Source: Marinobacter sp. es.048 (GTDB taxonomy: Bacteria; Pseudomonadota; Gammaproteobacteria; Pseudomonadales; Oleiphilaceae). From it: a stretch of 64,000 nt of DNA. Location of the stretch: the NCBI RefSeq assembly GCF_900188435.1, contig NZ_FYFA01000001.1:930001-994000 (forward strand). Direction: 5' to 3'. Positions within the stretch are counted from its first letter, which is position 1, and each line of letters begins with the position of its first letter. The translations under genes were made by a program, and so were the position numbers. This document shows, piece by piece, positions 33,962 through 42,739 of this stretch. Below the pieces are notes generated by a model. That model ran no database searches and had not been told where the DNA came from. It was given only the letters and a program-made list of their open reading frames with translations.

Positions 33962-36604
33962 ATGAAGCTGGGTAAAAAGAAAGATGCCGACACGTCCGTA
34001 GATGAAAAGCCGGCAAAGAAGGCGGTCAAAAAGGAAAAAGCCAGTACTTCGGGGCCAAAACTGAAGCGACTCAATTCCGTGGCGGTGAACCAGTCACTGG
34101 TCGTGGTCTTGGCGGGGGTGATTGCCGTTGCTTTGCTTCATTTTCTGGTGGTTCAGCCTTCGGCACAGGAGCGCTTCGAGTCATTGAAAGCCCTGGAGGC
34201 GGATGCCGCCGCGCTTCGCCTGAACCAATATTTTGACCAGGTCCAGAAAAGCGTTAATGGTCTGGCCACCCAGCCCCACGTCATTCAGGCCCTGAACAGC
34301 CGGAACGAGATACCGGCAACCGAGTTGCAGCTGGCGGAGTCACTGCCCGGTATCGAGGCGGTCCATCTGTTTCCCTACCGTGACATTCCGCGCACTTCCA
34401 GCAGTGACGGACTGCTGGGCTTCTCAGGCCTTGAGCTGGCCCGACGCGCTGAAACCGGCCAAAGACTGTTCCCCGATGCCTTTCCACGGGATAACCGCTG
34501 GTTTGTCCAGATGGCGACCCCGGTACGTAACCCTACGAGCAATGCGGTCATCGGAAGCCTGCTGATCATTTTTGACTCCAGCCAGATCCAGCCGTTGCTG
34601 CAGGTGGTCAACTCCAGTCTCGGAGGGCAGCTGGCTCTGGTTCAGACCGTGTCCGGTTCATCCCGCACCGTGGTCAGTAATGGCAACGGCTCCGGAAACG
34701 CCGAATCCCGGCGGCTTTCAAATCCAGACTGGACGGTGACCTACACCCCCGCCAGATCATCCGCTGCGCCGGTGGATACAGTGATGATCGCCCTTCTGGT
34801 CGGGGTTCCCGCGCTGATCGCGGCCATTATCGTCTGGGTATTGCTGGGTGGCGCCCAGAAAGGTCTGCGCCAGGATGTGACCGCCCTGATCCAGTGGGCC
34901 CATAAGGTATTTGGCGGAGAGCGGGTGAAACTGCCAACCTTCCGCTGGGATATGTTGGCGTCAACCGGTGAGGTGCTGTACCGGTTGTCCCAGGTGGTTG
35001 ATAAGCGGGTCGCCAAGGCCGGAGAGTCGGCAAAACCCAGGCAGACCGGTTCTGGAAAGCCTGGTGCCGGTGCCGCCAAGGGCGGCGATGAGCCCCTGTT
35101 CCAGGACAAGGACATGCCCGACATCGACATGCTGGATGGCGATGAGGATGTTCTCGGCTTTGGCAGCGGCGACGATACCGTCTTTGGTTCCGGTGATACC
35201 CCGGATGTGGAAGAGGTGGCTCTGCCTCAGGTGGAGCTGTCCCGGGATATTTTCCGGGCTTATGACATTCGGGGCATTGTCGGGGAGACCCTGACCTCCG
35301 AAGGGGTGGAGGTGATCGGTCGGGCCATTGGTTCCGAAGCCCTCGAACGCGGTGTCGACAGCCTCTGTATCGGTTACGATGGCCGACACTCCAGCCCGGA
35401 TCTGGCGGATGCCCTGGCACGCGGCGTAATGGCGACCGGCTGCAATGTCATTCATGTGGGTGCCGTGCCTACACCGGTACTCTATTTTGCCACCCACGAA
35501 ATCCAGAACGGCTCGGGCGTTATGGTGACCGGCAGTCACAACCCGGCCAACTACAACGGCCTGAAAATCATGTTGGGTGGTGAAACCCTTTCAGGTGAGG
35601 CCATCCAGAAACTGTATCAGCGCATCCAGACCGGAGATTTTGCCAGCGGTCGGGGCAGCCAGAGCAGCGAGGATGTGCGCCGTGCCTACCTGGACCGGAT
35701 TGTTGGCGATATTGCGGTAGCGGCACCGCTCAAGGTCGTCGTCGATGCCGGCAATGGCATTGCCGGTGAGCTGGCGCCCATGCTGATTGAGGAACTGGGC
35801 TGCGAAGTGGTTCCGCTCTACTGCGAGGTGGACGGTGACTTCCCGAATCACCATCCCGACCCCGGCAAGCCGGCGAATCTTGCCGATCTTATTGCCCGGG
35901 TTGAATCGGAAGGGGCCGACATCGGCCTGGCCTTTGATGGCGATGGCGACCGCCTGGGTGTAGTGACCAATACCGGCAAGATCATCTGGCCTGATCGCTT
36001 GATGATGCTGTTCGCCCGGGATGTGGTGTCCCGGAATCCCGGTGCCGACGTTCTCTACGACGTGAAGTGCAGCCGCAGGCTGGCCGGTGTGATATCCGAA
36101 GCCGGTGGCAGGCCCATCATGTGGAAAACCGGTCATTCACTGATGAAAGCGAAAATGAAAGAGACCGGCGCACTCCTTGCCGGGGAAATGAGTGGTCATA
36201 TCTTCTTTGGCGAGCGCTGGTACGGGTTTGATGACGGTCTGTATTCCGCGGCCCGCCTGCTGGAAATTCTGGGCATTGAGGACCGGCACAGCGATGAAGT
36301 CTTCGAGGATTTCCCGGACGATATCAGTACACCGGAGCTGAATGTAGAAGTGACGGAAAGTTCCAAGTTCGACATCATCAAACGCCTCGGCGAGTCGGGG
36401 GATTTCGGTGACGGTAATATCAGCACCATCGACGGCATCCGGGTGGACTACGCCGATGGCTGGGGGCTGTGTCGGGCATCAAACACCACACCAGTGCTGG
36501 TTCTGCGCTTTGAGGCGGAGACCGACGAAGCACTGGAGCGTATCAAGTCTGTGTTCCGGGACCAGCTGAAGAAGGTGGCGCCGGATCTGGTGGCGGATTT
36601 CTGA
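33962..36604 (+). CDS. algC: Phosphomannomutase/phosphoglucomutase AlgC with long N-terminal extension
   Basis: Interconverts hexose 1- and 6-phosphates for LPS, alginate or other polysaccharide precursors. 880 residues. The enzyme occupies ~residues 425-880: it begins IFRAYDIRGIVGETL, has the phosphoserine loop MVTGSHNPANYNG (near 523), the Mg loop FDGDGDRLG (near 659) and the sugar-binding GEMSGHIFF (near 742). The first ~420 residues hold a basic start, a membrane helix (~47-67), a periplasmic-like sensor stretch, a second helix (~270-291) and a low-complexity linker rich in Gly, Ala and Asp. Pseudomonas AlgC also has a long form, so the extension looks genuine. Confidence 0.9.
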   Translation: MKLGKKKDADTSVDEKPAKKAVKKEKASTSGPKLKRLNSVAVNQSLVVVLAGVIAVALLHFLVVQPSAQERFESLKALEADAAALRLNQYFDQVQKSVNGLATQPHVIQALNSRNEIPATELQLAESLPGIEAVHLFPYRDIPRTSSSDGLLGFSGLELARRAETGQRLFPDAFPRDNRWFVQMATPVRNPTSNAVIGSLLIIFDSSQIQPLLQVVNSSLGGQLALVQTVSGSSRTVVSNGNGSGNAESRRLSNPDWTVTYTPARSSAAPVDTVMIALLVGVPALIAAIIVWVLLGGAQKGLRQDVTALIQWAHKVFGGERVKLPTFRWDMLASTGEVLYRLSQVVDKRVAKAGESAKPRQTGSGKPGAGAAKGGDEPLFQDKDMPDIDMLDGDEDVLGFGSGDDTVFGSGDTPDVEEVALPQVELSRDIFRAYDIRGIVGETLTSEGVEVIGRAIGSEALERGVDSLCIGYDGRHSSPDLADALARGVMATGCNVIHVGAVPTPVLYFATHEIQNGSGVMVTGSHNPANYNGLKIMLGGETLSGEAIQKLYQRIQTGDFASGRGSQSSEDVRRAYLDRIVGDIAVAAPLKVVVDAGNGIAGELAPMLIEELGCEVVPLYCEVDGDFPNHHPDPGKPANLADLIARVESEGADIGLAFDGDGDRLGVVTNTGKIIWPDRLMMLFARDVVSRNPGADVLYDVKCSRRLAGVISEAGGRPIMWKTGHSLMKAKMKETGALLAGEMSGHIFFGERWYGFDDGLYSAARLLEILGIEDRHSDEVFEDFPDDISTPELNVEVTESSKFDIIKRLGESGDFGDGNISTIDGIRVDYADGWGLCRASNTTPVLVLRFEAETDEALERIKSVFRDQLKKVAPDLVADF

Positions 36605-37558
<954 letters not shown>

Positions 37559-37582
37559 TGGCACCCGACAAGGAGTCTCCGG

Positions 37583-38833
37583 ATGAAGCGCCTGCTTGCG
37601 ACGCTGGTAATACTGGTTCTGGTCGGCTTTGCCGCATTCAAGGCGGGGGTTTGGTGGCTGGCAGACCAGCGCATGGCCGAGGCGAGACAGGCGCTGGAAC
37701 CCTACGGTGTGCTGCATCGAGGCAGTATCAGTTCCGGTATTGAGGGCCGGCTGGTGCTTAATGAAGCCAGCTGGCAGGATTTTGAGCTTACCCAGCCGCT
37801 GGATATCGCCAGGGCGGAGCTTGATACCGGTTCACCGGTCAGCTTGCTGTCTGCCCTGTTGGATCCGGTTGGTCTGCCGCCTGAGTGGACCCTGCGACTC
37901 GATGGCCTTGGCCTGACCCTGGACCCGACGATGCTTCGTAATTGGGTCACCGCAGAGGGCGCCAACAGCGATGGTGATCCGGCGCTGTTTGTCCTTTCCT
38001 GTGCCCCAGATCCCCGCCAGCAGCTTGGCAGCGGAGATCTGATCCGGATGGGCATCACAGCACTCGCCGGAGACGGCTTCGTGCGCCAGACCCCTGGAAA
38101 CCTCCATGCGGAGCTGAATACCATCAGCACCGGCAGTCTTGAATTGGACTGGTCTGATGCCCGAATCCGGATTCAGGATTCAGAACTTTCCGTTTCCAGT
38201 GGTGCCCAGCCGATGAGCCTTACCTTACGCGATGGTGGCCTGATGCGCCGCATTGCCGCCTACTGTGCCCGCGAAGCCGGCATTGAAACCGGCGAATGGG
38301 CCGGGCGCGCGGTGCAGGCGCTGTCTGCCGGGCTTGAGGCCCGGGGCCTGGCCCCCAGCGACCAGTTGAGAGCGCTTTATCGGCAGTGGCTGCTTGAAGG
38401 CGGAGAGCTTACTGTGAGTTTGCAGCCGGATCAGCCACTGTTCGGTATTCCCGTTCGATCAGTTGAGAACGATGGCGAGGGGTTGAGCTGGCCGGTTCGT
38501 TATAATGGTGCAGGTGTGCCAGACGTCTATCTGACCGAGGCTGAGCCTGTTATTCAGGAAACGCCAGAGGTAGCGGTTGAGCCGGTGGTGCCAAGGGAGG
38601 ATCCCGAGACCGAGAGCTGGTACCCGGCGGAACTTGAGAACGCCGACCAATGGATTGATCGCCAGGTTCGGGTAACCCTCTCCAACGACAACGTTGTCGA
38701 AGGTCGCCTGGTCAGCGTCAGCGAGCGGGAACTGGAAGTGGCCCGTGTTGTTGGCGGCGGTGAAGTTGCCTATCCGATGTTGATCCGGGCCATCGTCAAC
38801 TTTGAAGTCTGGCGTCGTGGCCGTGCACAATGA
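37583..38833 (+). CDS. Unknown periplasmic/membrane-anchored protein in the arginine cluster
   Basis: 416 residues; I do not recognise a named family. An N-terminal membrane anchor (LLATLVILVLVGFAAFKAG) is followed by a beta-rich region similar in style to YdgA/AsmA-like proteins (~40-330), a Pro/Glu-rich spacer (~335-360) and a C-terminal ~55-residue module (DQWIDRQVRVTLSNDN, then VEGRLVSVSERELEVARV) that resembles an Sm-like or SH3-type barrel. It starts at the ATG at 37583 behind GGAGTCTCCGG and sits 25 bases after argB and 27 before argE, so it is surely co-transcribed. No obvious role in arginine synthesis. Confidence 0.8.
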   Translation: MKRLLATLVILVLVGFAAFKAGVWWLADQRMAEARQALEPYGVLHRGSISSGIEGRLVLNEASWQDFELTQPLDIARAELDTGSPVSLLSALLDPVGLPPEWTLRLDGLGLTLDPTMLRNWVTAEGANSDGDPALFVLSCAPDPRQQLGSGDLIRMGITALAGDGFVRQTPGNLHAELNTISTGSLELDWSDARIRIQDSELSVSSGAQPMSLTLRDGGLMRRIAAYCAREAGIETGEWAGRAVQALSAGLEARGLAPSDQLRALYRQWLLEGGELTVSLQPDQPLFGIPVRSVENDGEGLSWPVRYNGAGVPDVYLTEAEPVIQETPEVAVEPVVPREDPETESWYPAELENADQWIDRQVRVTLSNDNVVEGRLVSVSERELEVARVVGGGEVAYPMLIRAIVNFEVWRRGRAQ

Positions 38834-38859
38834 TTCCAGTGGGAATCTGAGAGGAAACT

Positions 38860-40029
38860 ATGGCGCAGTCCGATAGCAAATCCGCAACGGTGCCGGGCAT
38901 TCGTGACATGCTTGCCCGCCTGATATCTCTGCCTTCCATCAGCAGCGCGTCGGCGAAGTGGGATCACAGCAATGAGCCGGTGGTGCGAACCCTGGCGGAG
39001 TGGCTGGAGGCCCTCGGGTTTTCTGTGGAAATTCTGGAAGTGCCGGGCATGCCCGGCAAGTTCAACCTGATCGGAACCCTGGGCAGCGGCCCGGGCGGTC
39101 TTGTGTTGTCCGGCCATACCGACACGGTGCCCTTTGATGACAAACGCTGGCAGAGCGACCCCTTTACCCTGACCGAGCGGGACAACCGCTGGTACGGGCT
39201 GGGTACCTGCGATATGAAAGGCTTTTTTCCGCTGGCTATCGAAGCCGCCAGGGCCTTTGTCGACGAGGACCTCAAGCAGCCCCTGATCATACTGGCCACC
39301 GCCGACGAAGAGAGCTCTATGGACGGCGCCCGGGCACTGGCCGAGGCCGGCAAGCCCAAGGCCCGCTACGCGGTCATCGGCGAGCCCACCAGCCTGAAAC
39401 CGGTGCGCATGCACAAGGGCATCATGATGGAACGCCTGAAATTCGAGGGCCAGTCGGGCCATTCTTCCAACCCGTCCCTCGGTCGCAACGCCATGGAAGG
39501 GATGCACGAGGCGCTCACCGAGTTGCTGGTACTCCGGTCAGGCTGGCAGGAAAAGTACCGTAACCCGAACTTTGAAGTGCAGTTCCCAACCCTGAACCTT
39601 GGCTGCATCCACGGCGGCGACAATCCAAACCGCATCTGCGCCCAGTGCGAGCTGCACTTTGATCTGCGCCCGTTGCCGGGCATGAACATGGAAACCCTGC
39701 GCCAGACCATCCTGAGCAAGGTGCAGCCGATCGCAGAACGGCGGGAACTGTCCCTGGAATTCGAGCCGCTCTTCGACGGCGTGCCACCGTTCGAAACCCC
39801 GGCCGATGCGGCCCTGGTCAAAGCCTGTGAGAAACTGACTGGCCATACCGCTCATGCCGTTGCCTTCGCCACGGAAGCGCCCTGGCTCCAGAAGCTCGGC
39901 CTGGAAACCTTGGTCATGGGGCCGGGCTCAATCGATCAGGCGCACCAACCGGATGAATTTATCGAGCTGTCCCAGCTTGATCCAACCGTTGAAGTACTAC
40001 GAGGGCTGATCCGACAGTTTTGCCTTTAG
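38860..40029 (+). CDS. argE: Acetylornithine deacetylase
   Basis: M20-family metallopeptidase that releases ornithine from N-acetylornithine. Metal ligands: His in LSGHTDTVPFDD (near residue 86), Asp in GTCDMKGF (near 118), the catalytic Glu in ADEESSMD, plus GEPTSLKP. The dimerisation region starts near MHKGIMME. 389 residues. ATG at 38860 behind GAGAGGAA. Presence of both argE and argA (synthase) is consistent with the linear acetylated pathway. It is followed by hairpin element copy 3. Confidence 0.94.
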   Translation: MAQSDSKSATVPGIRDMLARLISLPSISSASAKWDHSNEPVVRTLAEWLEALGFSVEILEVPGMPGKFNLIGTLGSGPGGLVLSGHTDTVPFDDKRWQSDPFTLTERDNRWYGLGTCDMKGFFPLAIEAARAFVDEDLKQPLIILATADEESSMDGARALAEAGKPKARYAVIGEPTSLKPVRMHKGIMMERLKFEGQSGHSSNPSLGRNAMEGMHEALTELLVLRSGWQEKYRNPNFEVQFPTLNLGCIHGGDNPNRICAQCELHFDLRPLPGMNMETLRQTILSKVQPIAERRELSLEFEPLFDGVPPFETPADAALVKACEKLTGHTAHAVAFATEAPWLQKLGLETLVMGPGSIDQAHQPDEFIELSQLDPTVEVLRGLIRQFCL

Positions 40030-40056
40030 GACGGAGTCCGGGTCAAATAGGGGGCT

Positions 40057-40167
40057 GAACACTGTCGGGAGCCCTCTCCAAAACACGCCCGTAAATACGT
40101 CCCTGTAGGGCTCGGTCGCGCCATCCCTTGCGCTCCACGGTTTTGGAGAGGGCTCCCGACAGTGTTC
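40057..40167. repeat. Long hairpin element, copy 3
   Basis: The most regular copy: a perfect 28-bp inverted repeat. The left arm 40057-40084 begins GAACACTGTCGGGAGCC and ends CTCCAAAAC; the right arm 40140-40167 is its exact complement. The 55-base loop includes ACGCCCGTAAATACGTCC, GGCTCGGTCGCGCCATCC and CGCTCCAC, related to the cores of copies 1 and 2. It lies 28 bases after argE and 50 before argA, all on the plus strand. No T-run. Confidence 0.85.
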
Positions 40168-40216
40168 GTCAGACTGAGTTGCAGGCCGCGTAAAGCAAAA
40201 GACTGGAGTACTCGAA

Positions 40217-41524
40217 TTGAAATCAAACGACTGGCTGCATGGATTCCGCCATTCATCCCCCTACATCAACGCCCACCGCGGGCGCACGGTGGTGCTGACC
40301 ATTCCGGGGGATGCCATTGAACACGGGAATTTCATCAACATCATCCATGACATCGCGCTGCTGAGCAGTCTTGGTGTGCGGCTGGTCGTTGCCTTTGGTG
40401 CCCGCCCGCAAATCCAGACGCGGCTGGATGCTGCCGGAATCGAATCGTCGTTTTCGAAAGGTCTTCGGATTACACCGCAAGAGCACCTAAGCATGGTGAT
40501 GGAGGCCGTCGGTGGCCTGAGAGCATACCTGGAGAGCCACCTCTCCATGGGATTGGTGAATTCGCCGATGCACAATGCCCGTATCCGGGTGAGTGGCGGC
40601 AATTATGTGGCTGCCAAGCCCGTTGGTGTGCTGGACGGCGTTGATTTTGGCCACACCGGCAAGGTGCGCCGGGTTGATGTGGCCGGCATCGAGAAACTGC
40701 TGGAGTTTGGTCACATTGTTTTGTTGCCGCCTATGGGTTATTCGCCGACGGGTGACGCCTTTAATCTCTCCTACGAGGATGTCGGCAGCCAGGTGGCGGC
40801 GGCCCTTCAGGCCGAGAAGCTGATGGTGTTTATTGATGATCCCGGGTTACAGGAAGAGGACGGCAGTTTGATCCGGGAGCTGTCGGCGCGCCAGGCGTCC
40901 GAGCGTCTGGCTGCCGGTGCGGTGACCGGTCACGATGCCGACCTGCTGCGAGCTGCCTGTGATGCCTGTGTGAAGGGCGTTCGGCGCGCCCATATCATCA
41001 GCTATGTGGATGACGGCGCCTTGCTTAAAGAGCTTTTCACACGGGACGGTGCCGGTACGCTGGTCAGTGGCGATCACTACGAGCAGTTTCGCCAGGCCAG
41101 GGTGGAAGACATCGGTGGGATTCTGGAGCTGATCCAGCCACTGGAGGAGCAGGGCATTCTGGTTCGTCGCTCCCGGGAGATGCTGGAAACCGAGATTGAC
41201 CGCTTTGTTGTGGCGGAGCGCGACGGCACTATCGTGGGCTGTGCCGCTCTGTACAGTTACCCCGAAGAGGGCGCCGGCGAATTGTCCTGCTTCGCGGTCG
41301 ACCCGACCTATCGCCGGGCTGGGCGGGGGGACGAGATTCTGGCGATGGTCGAGAAGCTGGCCAGGGGCCAGGGTATCCAGAAGCTGTTTGTGCTTACCAC
41401 CCAGACCGAGCACTGGTTCCGGGAGCGGGGCTTCCAGCCTTCGACCGTGCAGGCCCTGCCAGGGCCGAAGCTGGCATCCTATAATACCCAGCGGAACTCA
41501 AAGGTGTTCTTCAAACCGCTCTGA
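40217..41524 (+). CDS. argA: N-acetylglutamate synthase (ArgA)
   Basis: First step of arginine synthesis: acetyl-CoA + glutamate to N-acetylglutamate, usually feedback-inhibited by arginine. N-terminal amino-acid-kinase-like regulatory domain (~residues 10-285, SPYINAHRGRTVVLTIPG) fused to a C-terminal GNAT domain (~290-430, YRRAGRGDEILAMVEKLA). 435 residues, standard for the classical ArgA. The start is a TTG at 40217; no ATG nearby gives this conserved N-terminus. Its 3' end overlaps the convergent aminopeptidase gene by 27 bases. Confidence 0.93.
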   Translation: MKSNDWLHGFRHSSPYINAHRGRTVVLTIPGDAIEHGNFINIIHDIALLSSLGVRLVVAFGARPQIQTRLDAAGIESSFSKGLRITPQEHLSMVMEAVGGLRAYLESHLSMGLVNSPMHNARIRVSGGNYVAAKPVGVLDGVDFGHTGKVRRVDVAGIEKLLEFGHIVLLPPMGYSPTGDAFNLSYEDVGSQVAAALQAEKLMVFIDDPGLQEEDGSLIRELSARQASERLAAGAVTGHDADLLRAACDACVKGVRRAHIISYVDDGALLKELFTRDGAGTLVSGDHYEQFRQARVEDIGGILELIQPLEEQGILVRRSREMLETEIDRFVVAERDGTIVGCAALYSYPEEGAGELSCFAVDPTYRRAGRGDEILAMVEKLARGQGIQKLFVLTTQTEHWFRERGFQPSTVQALPGPKLASYNTQRNSKVFFKPL

Positions 41525-42568
41525 CAGGGCCGCCAGATGTTCAGACCTCTGGGATTCGGGTTTCTCTGATAGCGCTTCGACGGCCTTGTAAAAGCTTGAA
41601 AAGTCGTAGTCTGCATTCCGAAGCATCTGACGGAACGCCGGCACATGCTGGTTGTACTGCCGAAATAGCGCCAGGTTGGCATTGTTCAGGCTGACCGGTA
41701 CCGACCCGAACGGGCCCGGTTCGGGCCACTCTGCGGACAGTTCCTGATAGGCAATAGCCAGGTCTGCGTAAATGGCCGCCTTGCGATTTCGCAGTTGCCG
41801 GACTGACAGACGGTCCTGTGAGGCGTACAAGGCCTCCAGTCGGGCGCTGAAGTCCTCTACCAGGGCAAGGGTCTGGTTTCGGCGGCCAAGACGGCCCAGC
41901 GCCTCCCGGAACTGTCCGGGTTTGCCCTGTTCTGATAGCCAGAGCTTGAGTCCTTCCAGTTCCACTGCGGTGGCAAAGCTTTCGTTAAATGCCGTGTCAT
42001 CGGCAATGTAGACGACCCGGTGAGCCAGCTCATGGAACATCAGGGCGACCATGCGATCCTCTGTCAGTCGGGTAAAGCCGGTGTGCAGCGGATCATCAAA
42101 CCAGCCGAGGGTGGAATAGGCCGTCACGCCGCCAATAAACGTGTCGAAGTCCTTGTTGCGAAATTGCGCCTCCTCGGCACGCGCATCCGTCAGGCTGTAG
42201 TACCCCCGATAGGCCTGACAGCCAAGCACGAGGTAGCACCAGCGGTGCGGTTCCAACGAGAACTCCGGCACGGCCACCAGGTTCACCACCACCCAGGGTC
42301 TGTCGAGGTGAACGTAGTCGCTGAAGGCATCTCCCACTGGCAGGGCCAGTTGTTGAGCAGCGAATTGCCGGGCCTGGTGTGCCGTAGCGAGTTTTTCCCG
42401 CAGCGCAACCGGCTTTGTGTTGTCGGAGAAGACCTTTTCAACCGGTTCCCCGGCCATCATCAGGGATAGATGCCCACTCACAGCCTGTGAATAGTAGCCA
42501 ATGGTCGAACAGCCGTTAAGCATTGTTACCAGTAGCAAAAGTAGATAGATCTGACTAAGCTGTCTCAT
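41498..42568 (-). CDS. Predicted aminopeptidase lipoprotein (HExxH-like metal site)
   Basis: 356-residue protein with a lipoprotein signal: hydrophobic stretch and the lipobox LNGC, Cys20. It should be anchored in the outer or inner membrane facing the periplasm. The zinc-like motif MFHELAHRVVY is near residue 180, with the Glu-rich segment FNESFATAVELEG downstream as third ligand region. This is the predicted aminopeptidase group COG4324; the activity is not proven. Stop overlaps the end of argA by 27 bases. Confidence 0.8.
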   Translation of the reverse strand: MRQLSQIYLLLLLVTMLNGCSTIGYYSQAVSGHLSLMMAGEPVEKVFSDNTKPVALREKLATAHQARQFAAQQLALPVGDAFSDYVHLDRPWVVVNLVAVPEFSLEPHRWCYLVLGCQAYRGYYSLTDARAEEAQFRNKDFDTFIGGVTAYSTLGWFDDPLHTGFTRLTEDRMVALMFHELAHRVVYIADDTAFNESFATAVELEGLKLWLSEQGKPGQFREALGRLGRRNQTLALVEDFSARLEALYASQDRLSVRQLRNRKAAIYADLAIAYQELSAEWPEPGPFGSVPVSLNNANLALFRQYNQHVPAFRQMLRNADYDFSSFYKAVEALSEKPESQRSEHLAALSERFEEHL

Positions 42569-42739
42569 GGGTCAGGATGTTATAGTGGATTGGTTTGCCT
42601 GTGGGGGCCAGGCCGCTATAGTACAATTATGGCCTCTATAGTAGCAGCCGGTGGCATCCGCCATCGTTTCAGGGACGCAAGTCGGTACCGGGCGCTGTGT
42701 TCGGTGACAGTTCCGGCTTTGCGAGATATCAGGTAGTTC

